Source: Gonium pectorale (lineage: Eukaryota; Chlorophyta; Chlorophyceae; Chlamydomonadales; Volvocaceae). From it: DNA of 64,000 nucleotides. The position numbers and the translations under genes were made by a program. Under the pieces are notes generated by a model. The model ran no database searches, had not been told where the DNA came from, and saw only the letters and a program-made list of their open reading frames with translations. The stretch is taken from positions 106,151 through 170,150 of the forward strand of contig LSYV01000083.1 in NCBI GenBank assembly GCA_001584585.1. Direction: 5' to 3'. Positions 11,430-22,935 of the stretch are shown one piece after another; the first letter of the stretch is position 1, and every line of letters begins with the position of its first letter.

Positions 11430-14400
11430 ATGGACGCAGAGCTCGCCAGCCTTTCCAAGGAGGACCTAATTGCTAGGCACAAGAAGCTTAAGGAGCAGGT
11501 GCTGAGCAGCGCTTCCGGGCCCGCATCTGGCACTGGAGGGTTCCGCAAAGATACTGAGCCGGCGGTTCCCGGGTGCAGGCGGATTACGAGAAGCGGCGTG
11601 CAGATGGCCTCGCAGAGGAGCTTAGACTGGCCAAGGAGCACAACATCGTAGTGGTGGGTGGTGCTAGTATCGAAACTCATGGGGTCCAGCGAAAACCGGC
11701 TTCTCCTGTGTTCGCGCAGCAAAAGCAAATTGAGCAGGAGGAGGAGTACATTACTAACAAGCTGATGAAGCGCCTGGATCAGCTGAAGAAGGAGAAGGCC
11801 GTGCTGGCGTCAGAGGTACGCTTTCGAGGCGCGTTCCCGCACGCCTGGCTTTTAGCACTAAGAGGAGGCTTGCAATTGCGCTGCAGGTGGCGCAAGAGGA
11901 GGAGTTCCTCACGAACACGCTCCAGAAGCGGCTTGAGAAGGTACGCCCCGGCTAACCCCGCGTTGCGCCTTTGCCCCCCCCCCCCGCCCTGACGGCACGA
12001 CTGAAACATCTTGCATTCTTGCATCCCGCAGCTTGCCAAGGAGAAGGTGGACCTGGAGAACCGGCTGGAGGCGGAGCAGGTGCGTGTCAACCCAGCCGTG
12101 CTGTACATGCCACGTACGCGCTCAGGCAGGGATGACCTGAGGCAGGGATGACCTGATTTGCTTCTTCGCAAACACCACGTTGGTCTTTCTGCCACGTGCT
12201 ATTGCCCCACAACGGAAGGCCGGGCGGGGCAAGTGGCGGAGGTTCTGAGCGGACACTACCTGCAACTTGCACATGCAGTAGGCAGCGGCCTGAACCAAAT
12301 GCCGGTATGCGACGTTCACCGCTCTTGCAGGAGTACGTGGTCAACAAGCTCCGGAAAGCGATTGAGCAGCTCAGCGTGGTGGGTACTGAGGGTATTGGCG
12401 TGACAAATAGAACCAGGGGCCGTGGTCGCGCCTTCGCTCTACAGTGCGCAACATGCGTCTAGCTCCTTACTCCCACTTCGCGCCGTGCGGTTTATGGGCC
12501 CTTTGACGCGGTCGTTGCATAAGTTGGGCGTGCTTTTTCATGCTATTTGCTGCCCAAGGCATAACACTAGGCTCCGTGGCTGCGGTGCCCCATGCTGCGG
12601 ATCCCTTTGCTACGCACAGGAAAAGAACAAGCTCATGTGCGAAAAGGTCGAGCTGGAGAACCAGCTGGTGAGCAGCGGCCCGCTTGCGGCGTGGTTGACA
12701 GCCACGGGCTGGCCGTTACGGGTTTGCTGAGCCAGCAGTCCCATGGTGGCAGCTGCAGAGGCAGTGATGAGGAGCGGGCGCGGCAAGGATGAATGGACTG
12801 GGGTGGTCCGGGTCGCGACACAGACGCCTCCGGGCATGGACTTCGTACAGCGCAACTGATCAAGGAATGTTTACCCCGCTCGCTGCTCTCGTTGCTGGCT
12901 TGCAGGAGTGCGAACAGGAGTACATCCTGAACCGGCTACAGAAGCAGGTGGACAAGCTCGCCAGCGATAAGGTCTCCCTCCAGAAGGTACGAGCCCTCAC
13001 TTCGAGCATATGGACGTGCGTCGGCGGCGTGTACCTCCGGTCTACGATGCTAGTATGCCCAAGTGTACAACTGGCGAGCCCCATGGCAGCCATCCCTTGC
13101 GTTTGTACATGCAGGAAAAGCTGACGGTGTGCCTTTTGCCCGTTTGTGCTTGTTTACGATTCTGCAGGAGAAGGCCGAGCTCCAGCGGACGGTAGGTGCA
13201 CAAGCGGGCGCTTGGTCATAGTATACTTCCATTGCAAGAATGGCGGCAACGTGCCACGGTTCCGTGTCCTGGCCGTGCGTTTCGCGGGCGCACCGCAGCG
13301 TGTGGCAGCCTGCGCACCTCGCAGTAGGTTGCACGATGTGCGTTGCATCCTCTTTTGACACCCTGCACATAATCCGTACCCCTCGAGCCCGCGCCCGGCC
13401 GCCTGCGAGGCTCCAGCTGAAGTGTGGCGTCGCACCGCTGTTGCTGATCCATTCGTTGCTGGCGCTCTGATGCCTTTCCGCGCCCTTTGAATTTTGCTTT
13501 GCAAGGTGTCGGACCTGGCAGCGTCGGTTGACAAGCTCAACAAGGTTAGTGCGGGTTCTGTAACGCTCTCCGGGCGGCCAAAGCCGGAATGTCTGCAGGT
13601 TACAGATCATCCTTAAAGGAAGGCAACGTCGCGCCCTATTAGAGTTCCGCGATGGTATGGGGTGGACCCGAGTAGTCAAGTAGGCGCAGCAGGCACATAC
13701 CGGTACCCGTGTGCGCTGTCTGCCTCCAGTCGGTTGACAACCCTGCTCTTTATCCATTCAGGACAAGGTCAACCTGGAGAACATGCTCGAGATGGAGGAG
13801 GAGAGGTGCGCGGTACCTACTGCTGATAACCTTTGTACTTAAATGTCCATCGGGCATGCGAACAGCGATGCGCTGAGGATGTGGCGAGCCGTATGACTTG
13901 CGTGTTCCGCGGGTGGATGGCACGCATGCGGCTGTTCGCTGGACATTCCGTTCCACGTCTATTCCCCTGTCCTGACGTATACCGTGCACGGTGGCCCTCG
14001 CAGCATAACCAACAAGCTCCAACGGCGCCTGGAGAGCGTGGTCTCCAACCTGCGGCTTATCGAAAGCAAGCTGGAGGTCAAGGGCATTACGCTCCGGGAC
14101 CTTGGGATCAGCGCGTCGGACCTGCACAGCACCGAGTGAGTTGCCTGCGTGGTCTGGGCTGCCCACTGGGCTTCTGTGCCGAAGGGTTGGCTTCCGGGAC
14201 AAGACAGTTGCGACTAGGTAGTTGCGACGAGACAGCAGCGAAGGACTCCAATACGTGGTGGGTAGGACTGGCATGCACGCGAGCGTCAGCGGCGTGCACG
14301 GTTGTTGTGCTGTTGTGCACAGCTGTGTGAGCCTGCGCCTGCACCCTGCGCCTGCACCCTGCGCCTGGCAGCCTTTCATGTGCCTGTCAGCCGCGGCTGA

Positions 14401-14652
14401 TCAGCTATTGCTGTACGCACTGTCTGATGTCGCTCCTCGCGACCTTCCTCCCGCAGCTGGCCGCGCGTGTACAGCCGCAGCCCCTCCAGCACCGGGAACT
14501 CGTTCGACCGTGTCCTGAGCGGGGCGATGAGCGCCCCGATGCCGCCCGCTATGCACGGCACGACGAGCGTCGGCTTAGCCATCACTGGGAGCCGCCGCGA
14601 GCGGCCGCTCAGCGCGCAGAGCAACACGCCCGAGGCGCTGCTGGCGAAATGA
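11430..14652 (+). CDS. CCDC6: CCDC6-like coiled-coil protein
   Basis: Exons are 11430-11498, 11579-11815, 11887-11940, 12032-12079, 12331-12378, 12620-12667, 12906-12986, a possible 12-base micro-exon 13114-13125, 13168-13191, 13506-13544, 13762-13805, 14004-14135 and 14457-14652: 339 residues, or 343 with the micro-exon. The centre is the CCDC6 signature repeat in which E-E-E/Q-(F/Y)-(I/L/V)-x-N-x-L-x-K/R-x-(L/I) alternates with EKxxLExxL. Examples are EQEEEYITNKLMKRLDQL, AQEEEFLTNTLQKRL, EYVVNKLRKAIEQL, CEQEYILNRLQKQVDKL and ITNKLQRRLESV. The C-terminus is a Ser/Pro-rich tail (SRSPSSTGNSFDRV). CCDC6 is a coiled-coil cytoskeleton/signalling-associated protein in animals; an algal role is unknown. 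Most internal introns are phase 0 and fall between repeat units. Confidence 0.85.
14332..14369 (+). repeat. 13-bp tandem repeat in the last CCDC6-like intron
   Basis: Nearly three copies of the unit CCTGCGCCTGCAC sit in the last intron of the CCDC6-like gene. No coding role is seen. Confidence 0.8.
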
Positions 14653-15696
14653 GCCGCTGGCAGCTCACGGGATGCTGGGGGGCATTAATATGCGTCAAGA
14701 GCTGAGCATACGCTGGATGATTTTCCTCAACTGGGGGGGGGGGCGTGGGTTTACGAAATTATGACTTGGGGCTTGAGCCATCTCCGTCTTTACACAGTAC
14801 AGTATCACGTTGCGCAGAGGCTCTGTTCACGGGTGCACATGCCCTCGCTTATGCGCAAGAACTGCACGTTTCTATGATCTCGGCCGAGATTCTTGGTCCA
14901 TTTTGTTCTACCGTGTAGGCAGGATCGCAACACTGAGGGCCACTGCAGGTTCACAATATCGTGGACTGTTTGTAGTTTTGAGCCGGCGCAGTAGATTGAA
15001 CATTGCCACTGTTGGAGGCTGCCTAATTGTCGTCCCCTACAGGGTTTGTGGCAACAGCACTGTCTGCTACCGCTTGCGGATGGCCTGGGGTGCTTCCTGA
15101 CCCGCGGTTAGATGCGGACAATGATGTATCGCGCAGCGAAGTCGGTGGGGTTGCGTGGACAGGATGGCTGTGGGCAACAGGCGCTGCGTGCCAGTCCACG
15201 ACCCAATTTGGACGTGGTTCACGTGTACATCATGCAGCTGCCTGCGGCTGGGGCTTGACGAGGCATGACGGCTGATGATACGCAGACATTGCAGGAGTTC
15301 CAAATGACAGTCATCGTCACTTCTCTGAGTGTTGGTAAGGATTTTCCCTGCTCATAATACTGGTACTGGTGTCCGTCCCTGATCACCATGGAGTAGGCAC
15401 AGTGTCTCAGTCTGTGCTGCACGTGCCCTGTCACATGTGTCCTTATTCGTACTACATGGTTTCTCCCGTGCGCACCAACACACGGCACGCCTATCGACAT
15501 GTGGCTTAGAGCTCAGACCTTGACAAGTTTTACAGGCGCAACCAACTCGATTCGGCCTGCAAATGGGTATGCCTATGCCTAGCGGCATGAAAGACCACTG
15601 TAGGGAAACGGCAAGGCGGCACCCATATTTAGAACCAGCAACGTAGTAACGCCTGTTTTCCACAGGCCCAGTTTCAAAGGCTCGTCCAGCACAATG
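14653..15696. other. Convergent intergenic region
   Basis: About 1 kb between two stop codons that face each other, so it should hold both 3' UTRs. A run of 11 G bases lies near 14732. No gene or strong repeat was seen. Confidence 0.5.
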
Positions 15697-18600
15697 CTAC
15701 AGGTTGTTTCCCTCAATGTACACAAGGCGGTTGTGTACCCAGACGAAAGATCCCGGTCCCTGCGGCGTGCTCATCTGCGTCACTGCCGCTGCGCCATCTA
15801 CATCGGCTGGCTCAGGGCTCCTGGCCGAGCCATCACCTGCACGACAAGGCACGCAGATACTTAGCCGACCCATCTGCAATGGTAAACATCTATTCAAACA
15901 TCTCGGCACCAGCCATGTCGGGCAGCGCCAACCCAGCCCCATCCACCCTTACCTGTTTTCAGCCTGAGGATACGTACAGTTGGAGTTGCTGGCAGCTTGC
16001 TTGGCAAGTCGTCCTGCTGCAACGCAGCGGCGGCACTTGGAGCAGCCATCGCAGGCGCGTTGACGCGCTCCATCGCAAATGCAGATGCAGCGCCAGCCAT
16101 GGCCGCCATCATGATGCCGATGGCGAGCTGGCCGTACGTCCATCCAAGGAGGCGGTACCGTGGCGCTTCGACAGCACTGATTATATCACTGGACTCCGGT
16201 GCTTGCTGCGGGCCCTCAGGCTGCCCGTCCACGCCCGCAAGGACTTCAGTAAGCAGGGCGTGTGCCACAGTGCGCTCGTCCTTCGCGGCCTGCACACGTT
16301 TATAGCAACGGCATTCCATTCGTCAGCCGCCAGGGGCATTCGGAATGGGCATAGGTGGTTCTAAGCTTTGCCAGAATGCGCACACTGTTAGCGTAGGCAC
16401 TTCGCCACACACGCTTCAAGCTTGATTAGGACGGTGGATATACCAAGCCATGTGATAGCCGACTCACCACCAGTTCAATCGGCGTCGCCACAGACTGAAA
16501 TACTTGCTGCGAATCCTCAGTCTGCTCCTCCACAGCCGCCACAGTGGGTAGGGCGTCCGCCACAGCGGGCTCCTCCGCATCAACTGTCGGTACAGCCGTC
16601 TCCGGAGCCTAAGCGTGTGGGGAGGATGTTTAGAATTAACCACGCGGCCGTAAGACGTTTTGGTACCAAATGGCTTATGCTGTTTCAGCTTACGGCTTCG
16701 GTTACGGCATATATTGTTACCGTTGTTATCGTTACAATATCCCCACCTTCGGCTTGAGATCGCTGGCGACTGACGGCTCCACCTCACTGAGCTCCCGCAG
16801 AACGTCCTCGGCCACCACATTTGCGTCCAGCTCCGCAAGGTCCACAGCCGGCTGCACGGGCGCCTGTGATGGTGCTTCAGCCAGGCCCGAACTGAAGGTA
16901 TCCGCCGCGGCTGCCACATCGGCAGCCAACAACCTTTCCACCGGCTCCACCGCTGGCACAGGGGCGTCGACCGGCAGCGCGTGCGCTTGCGCCTGCACGT
17001 CGGCAGCGGCATGTACCGGCGCTGGGTCGACAGCAAAGCTTGGAAACAGCACCTCTCCCAAGGCATTCCCATCCAAGAGGTGGCTGCCGCCGCGGCACTC
17101 GAGCTCTTCGTCATGAACCTGATCTGTTAATACCGCATGCTGGTCTTTAGTTTCGCCTGGTATGCTGGCTGCAACGAGTTCCATCGAGCTGACCGCGTCC
17201 CCAGGTGCGGCGTCCTGTGGTGAAGCGGCCTCGGCCTCCTCTGCTGGGTGTTCGCCTGCTATCGCGTCCGAGATCATTGCAGCCTGCTTATCCGGTTCAT
17301 CAGCACTTGACTCTTGACTCTCCTCCAGACCAGGAGCTCCTATTTTCTGGGCTCCCGCCGATTCCACTATATGCTCAGAAACGCCTGGGCCGCCGTGTAG
17401 CGAAGTAGCAGCCTCATAAGTGTAGGCGAAGCCCTCGCTTGCGGTACTTGCGACGGGAGATGCCACAAGCTCCACAGTCATTTCAGGAATACCGGCAGCG
17501 AGCTCTGTCGGATCGTGCTCCATAGGAGGCACTGCAGAGGGTTGAAGAGGCGCGTGAGAAACCTTCACTTGTGTGCGCACACGTGAGCATCTGGGCACGC
17601 ACGCACAACATGTCAATGTAAGGCTATGCCAGCAGGGGTCGTCAAGTAGTACGGGATCAGCCGGACTGCTGCGCTCACCTGACGCGGTGTCTTCCGTATC
17701 CGTGCCAAATACCATCGGAAGCACCAATGGCCGTTGCAGCAGGTGCGGGAAGATCTCATCGGGAGCGTGTGGCGAGGGAAGATACGGGCCGTCAAAAGCG
17801 GATGGGTCACTGGTGCTTACGGCATCGGCATCCTGTTCACCGGACGGGCTCACGGCCTCCCTGCATGAGCATAAGACCGTTCGGTTAGGGCACAAGAAGC
17901 GACGCGGGATGAGCATAAGACCGTTCGGTTAGGGTATAAGAAGTGACGCGGGATCATCAGAAGACCGTTCGGTTAGGGTACAAGAAGCGACGCTCAGAGT
18001 GAACTGACCTTCTCCCGTGTGCGGGCTTGAAATACATGTGCTCCAGTGGGTACCGCTCCCGGAAGCACACTGGTCCCGACGGGTTGACGGCAGGCGTGAC
18101 AAACCTGTAAAGCGCAAACATTAGCACATGACAGTAAGATGCACTATCATCATTCGTGTCTTACCCAACGGTCTCGAAGGACGACGTGGAGTAATGGCAG
18201 TGAATCGCAGCGGTGGCGAGGAGCGTGAACATCAGGAGAGCCGCCCATGAAAAAAGCATCGGCAGCTTGCCACGCCGACCCGCGCTGTCCTCGTTGCTGG
18301 CCGCTTTCAGGCACGCCGACGAGCCTGACTCTGGCTGCTGCGCCGTGTTGCCAGCCTTGATTTCCAGACTGCTGCACGGCAAGCCCGAGTCCCTGCGTAC
18401 GCCTGCCCTCCGCGGCGTCTGGTCCAGGCCACGGCTCGACCTGGCGACGTCGTCCATGTCAAGCTGACGGGCTGTCCTGTCCTGGCTGGGCATGTTCACA
18501 GCGCTGCCGCTTTTCGTGCCGTCCACTTTACCAGCAGACAGCGCAGACGGTGCTGGCGCCCTGCTCGCCGGGCTGGGGATCGCACGCTGGCCCGCTACTG

Positions 18601-20224
18601 AGGCCCCGCTGAAAACCAGCCTTTGCCCAGCGTCTTGGGCCTTGCTTGGCGTGGCCGCACGGGCCTGAGCATCTGCGGCAGCACCCGTGGATTGTGGCGC
18701 CAGCGCAACGCACTCACAGCTGATAGCCGTGCTTGGCGGAGCTCCGCTAAGCATTGCTGAAAGCCCCTTGATATTCCGGCGCGGCGTATCGTCCAGAAGA
18801 GCGTCGAGAGGCATCAGCAGCGGGCTGGGAGGCTCCATGCTCAGCTGCACGCGTTCTGGGGGTGCCGGAGACGCTGAGGGCGTGCTCTCGGGGAGGAGCC
18901 TTGCCGGCGAGGGATGGCGCGAATGCTGGCGTGACGCTACGCCTTCCATGCCCAGCTGAAGCGTGCGGGCGGCAGAGCTAGTCGAACTGCTCCACCCGGA
19001 GTCCGGCACGTGCTTAGTATGGGCTTGCGTTGGGCTGTCGTTGTCGCGAGGCGACATCAGCAGCGTCTTGGCGACCCGGTCATCGCGGTCCGACGGAGGT
19101 GGCCTGTACGGTGCAGTGAGCCAGGCAAAGAGCTCAATAACACAAACTTTCGCGTGTCTTATCGAAGCCCAACAGAGCGTCGTTGGGTTTCGCCACCGTG
19201 CGTCTGCCATCCCTCCTCCCATCATAGACGCTCGCCAAGCCATCGATCACACCTGTCGATGAACAGCGGGTTCTGGACGCTGGAGCGCATTATGGAGCTG
19301 ACACATGCGGGTGGCATGCACGGGCTGTTGTAACCGGCTGAGCCTGGGGTGGAGAGCTCCCCGTCGGAGCCGATGAAAGACGGTGCGCAGTTGGGCGTTC
19401 TCGCCACGGGGCTGGCAAGGCCAGATCGCTGTCCGCGAAGAGGCGACTCCCACTTGAAAGACAACTCGCCGCCGCCAAGCGAGCCGCCCGTCGGGGTGGT
19501 ACTTGAACAGTCTAGGCCCTTGAGCCGCTTGGATGCGGCGGAATGTAAGCTGGGTGCTCCTGCGCAGTACGCAAACGCAGCGTTACAACGCCTTACTGGT
19601 GAAACGCTAGGACCCTTTCCCAGTCCATACGTGTACCGCATTACCTACCACTGGGCGGCACGTTCAGGACGGAGCTTGTCCCCAAAACCCGGGGTCGCAG
19701 TGGGGACAGGGTCCTGTGGCTGTAGGCGGGGCTCTTCTCCTGGACGGAGCAGGGTGATTGTAGTACCGAGTGGCAGTCGTCGATGTTGGGCGTGTTGTCT
19801 AAGGGAAAGCGCACAGCTGACGTGGGTGGCTGGACTGGCCCGCCGCCCGTCTCGGCAGCCGCAACGATGCGCCAGTCGCCTGGGCGAAGGAGCCTGGAGG
19901 CCCCGCTGCCAATCAAGGAAGTGCTATTGGCCAGCGAGATGGTCGGCGTGTTGTTCTGCGAAGGCGGATGGCAGGTGCAGGCTCTCTATGGGCAGCGAAA
20001 AAAAGCATCAAACCAACTGTAGCACTGCGCGCTGGCAAAAATCCACGACAGCTCACCAAGAGGGGCGAAGCGGCGTCCGAAGGAAGCCAGAAAGTGCCCA
20101 CGCAGGGGAGCTCCCCTTCCCCGTCGGGCTCCACCTGCTATATGTGCATGTGGCAACACACCGTTGTCTCTTTAGCCGTTCATCCCGGTCAATGGTCCTA
20201 TGCTCGACCAACCTTGCTGGACAT
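15697..20224 (-). CDS. Unrecognised protein of about 1160 residues with two membrane segments
   Basis: Ten exons remain in one frame: 20224-20213, 20134-20057, 19955-19649, 19559-19253, 19103-18165, 18104-18009, 17860-16747, 16608-16468, 16289-15978 and 15873-15697. The first exon encodes only MSSK. Residues 1 to about 550 are Ser/Pro/Ala rich and probably disordered. A first hydrophobic segment (LFSWAALLMFTLLATAAI) ends exon 5. It is followed by a short Cys-containing block in exon 6 (GPVCFRERYPLEHMYFKP) that looks folded. Exons 7 and 8 are acidic and Ala/Glu/Val rich. A second hydrophobic segment (QLAIGIMMAAMAGAASAFAM) lies in exon 9, and the tail ends VYIEGNNL. Two single-span helices bracketing an acidic, low-complexity loop suggest an endomembrane or plastid-envelope protein, but this is inference. 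No family was recognised. Confidence 0.68.
17865..17994 (+). repeat. 44-bp tandem repeat inside an intron
   Basis: Three near-identical copies start at about 17865, 17909 and 17953 and share the core AAGACCGTTCGGTTAGGG. They fill most of the intron between exons 6 and 7 of the two-membrane-segment gene and end just before the acceptor CATGCAG on the minus strand. Confidence 0.9.
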
Positions 20225-22002
20225 GGCCGGGCTTTCTTGCGTCGGAGAACAGTTGTCAGCTCACCGCTCTAGTCGCCCTCTACACTAATGAAGAAAGCGC
20301 GCATGTGTGGTGTGCAGAAGCGGTGTGATAGCAACCGCTACCCCTTGCCGTCTGTCGAAGGAAACTGAACGGGGAAGCGCAGATGTCTGTTATTTTGTTA
20401 TGTTTAAAAGCGACAACTAAATAAAGGGAGAGGAGGAGATGGAGAGGGGACACAAGACGAAATAAGAATCCGGATTGATGATACGGCAAGCCCTCTTAGC
20501 CTCCCCGCTCCTCGTGGTGCTGTCTCTTCATCCGCTTGACGCTCCACAGCTTGGAAGGCCGACGCCACTATGACTGCACCGAGCCAAAAGCTGAGCCGGG
20601 AGGCGCTTAGCGCCTTCCTGCGATGATTTCGCACCGAGTTTTCAATAGGAGTCTTATCGTGCGTCGTGCCACCAGCTCCATGGGGCGGCTAGCAGACAGG
20701 GAGCCCGCTTGGCCTTTGAGATCGCTTCGCGCAGCGGCCGCGCGGGGGACACACTGCCGTTCGGAGACAACGAGCCAAATCCGAGCTCTTCCCACGGGAA
20801 GGGCGATGATGAGACCTTTGGACTGAGAAAAACAATCTCCTGGAGCAGTTCCCCCGTGTGGCGCACTCGTCGCCACTTCTCTCTGGCCGGGCGGGGCGCC
20901 CAGCGCCCGCTCGCCCACCTTAAAGCCGCGTGATCCTGACCAGCAACGGCAATCGCACGCACGGACGATGGGGCGAGGCACGGCGGCGCGCGGTTGTGCC
21001 GTGATGCGCCAGACCAAAAAGATTACTGAGCCGCCCTTCGGGTGCGCTATGACGAACCCCAAGCGGGCCTCTGAGACGGGCAGGCGCCTCCGACTGCGCG
21101 TTGCCGCCCGCCCCTCCCTAGCGTACGCGCCTCTGCTGCTGCTGGTAGCGATGACCGGTTTCAAGGGGCGCAGCGTGGTGCGGCGCCACCTTCAACGAGC
21201 GATGATTAATAACGGCGCACGTGCCGGCACAGCGTGCTGTGCAGAGCTGCCAGGCTGCTGATCAGCTCCTTGGTCGGCCGTGCGCGCGTCATATGAGCTC
21301 GTGCTGAAGGCTGGGCACGGTCATGCAGGGCCCACTACGGCGAGGTGCAGTCCGATTTGGGATATCTTGGGCTCAAAGCATGGACTGCGCCCACGTACGC
21401 AAGGTCCTTGAACATAGCTTTGTGTTCGCGTTGATGTATAGAAGCAACTTATACGGTGCTTAACCTAGCCTATGTGTGCGTAAGCTGTCAGCTTCAGCAC
21501 GTGCCGTACGAGGGGTGTGGGGCGCTTTCAGAATAGTTTGGTCCACTTTGCTCTCCTGGCCAGTCCTTGAGCATCATACATCTGCGAATACCACCGTATA
21601 TTTCAGCCTAGCACGGTTTCTGGGCATGCCGTACAGCCGCACACATTGTCGTGCGCATGCCGTGGCATTTCGGACACCGAGTCGTGGGCCTTGGCCGCAG
21701 TCTCGACACATGTCAGTGCCCATCAACTCCGTGGGCGCTCCTGACGGCCATTGTTCATCCATGCAGCGTAAAATCCGCACAATGGCCGTTCCATCCTGCT
21801 TCCTTCTCTCGGTCGTGTGAGCCAGCGTGCTTCCTTTGCCGAGGCAGCGCGCGTCCAAGTTGCGTTCTTTTTTGCATCTGGGGATGAAGGGCAAGCGCTC
21901 CTGGTGTCAGACACGGGTAATATGTCTACTCCGCCGGGGGCTCCCATCAAACGCATGCCTCAAACAAAGCGCGTGCATGAGCTGTAATCCCGCTCCGTCA
22001 AT
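20225..22002. other. Gene-poor stretch upstream of the minus-strand gene
   Basis: This should contain the promoter of the two-membrane-segment gene. At 20607-21164 both strands stay open for long stretches in a GC-rich patch (a 185-codon frame on the minus strand), but no frame resembles a known family and no splice-consistent model could be built. The rest shows nothing recognisable. Confidence 0.45.
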
Positions 22003-22440
22003 AAGGATATCCGCAGAGAAAGAGGGAGCCCGCCTTTATGGACCCGAAGGCGCGACGTTTCCATCGCGGTGGGGTGGTACAGAGCAAGGCAGATGAAGGG
22101 ACGTCCAGGGGACTTCCCTGCCGCCCAGGGGAGGGAAGTCCCCTGGGCTCCCCTGCTGCGGCCCCTCCCCCCCAAAAACAAAACGACGGCTCTCCAGCTT
22201 GCCCGGTTTGTCCGAACAAGTAGGGGAAAAGCTTCCTTGAAGCTTGGAAAAGGGCGGAGCCCCGTGAGACCGTACCGGGGATTTAGGTCATGAAGGATGG
22301 AGCGTGTATGTGTACCGTAGCGGATGCATGGGCAGGGGCAACCGGTATAGACCCGCACCCGCACATAACCGCCCTACGGGTGTGCATGTCCGTAGAGGCT
22401 GCCTTCCCCGTTTCTAGTTCTCTTTTTACGGGGTAGGGGA
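22003..22440. mobile_element. Foldback (MITE-like) element, copy 1
   Basis: The left arm at 22003-22090 reads AGAAAGAGGGAGCCCGCC, then ACCCGAAGGCGCGACGTTTC and a G-rich box ending GGTACAGAGCAAGG. A related, more diverged arm lies in reverse orientation at about 22330-22440 (CTACGGGTGTGCATGTCCGTAGAGG...). A near-identical arrangement occurs at 34165-34640. There is no transposase frame, so if mobile it would be non-autonomous. Family name unknown. Confidence 0.6.
22105..22146. repeat. Perfect 15-bp stem-loop inside foldback element
   Basis: CCAGGGGACTTCCCT at 22105-22119 is the exact reverse complement of 22132-22146, with a 12-base loop. It sits in the interior of foldback copy 1. Confidence 0.85.
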
Positions 22441-22464
22441 GCGAGAAAGAGAGCCACAACCGTG

Positions 22465-22515
22465 TCAAAAAGGAGAAATCTGCAGAGAAATAGGGAGCCC
22501 GCCCGAACGCGTTAA
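22465..22515 (+). repeat. Partial foldback-family arm
   Basis: The block GAAATCTGCAGAGAAATAGG followed by GAGCCCGCC matches the outer edge of the foldback arms at 22003 and 22842 and then diverges. Confidence 0.55.
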
Positions 22516-22821
22516 CGCGTCATGAACCCCAGTGCTTGTTCGCAAACGGGCACCAACGTTCGTTAGAGAAGGCCCGCTTAGCTTGTGCGGGTTTAGTCGG
22601 AACCGTGCCGGGTCCATGAGTTGACATGGTTGCGAGAATTGTGAGCGCCAGCAAGCAACTCAGAGACCGGGCGCATAGCAGCTGTATGTGCATATCTCAC
22701 GGTATAATCGTGGCTATTTCCCGGCGCAGTTGGTGTTGTTTGGGTGGGGCAGCTTTCCAATGCTGACCAGCCAATGGACGCGTTGACCATCGCCAAATGC
22801 TAACCAACGGCTATGGAATTC

Positions 22822-22841
22822 NNNNNNNNNNNNNNNNNNNN
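22822..22841. other. Assembly gap (20 N)
   Basis: Twenty N bases directly abutting a foldback-family arm, consistent with a repeat-induced assembly break. Confidence 0.99.
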
Positions 22842-22935
22842 GAAATCTGCGAAGAAAGAGGGATCCCGCCTCCAAGGCCATACACACCCGAGGGCGCGAC
22901 GTTTCCAGTAGGGAGGGCGGGTACAAAGCAAGGGA
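22842..22935 (+). mobile_element. Foldback-family arm next to the gap
   Basis: The sequence runs GAAATCTGCGAAGAAAGAGG, ATCCCGCCTCC, ACACCCGAGGGCGCGACG and then a GGGCGGGTACAAAGCAAGG box, the same order of blocks as in the other copies. Its partner may be hidden by the adjacent gap. Confidence 0.6.

Noticed and set aside
17865..17994. CRISPR-like direct repeats
   Set aside because: The copies are contiguous with no unique spacers and lie in an intron of a eukaryotic gene.
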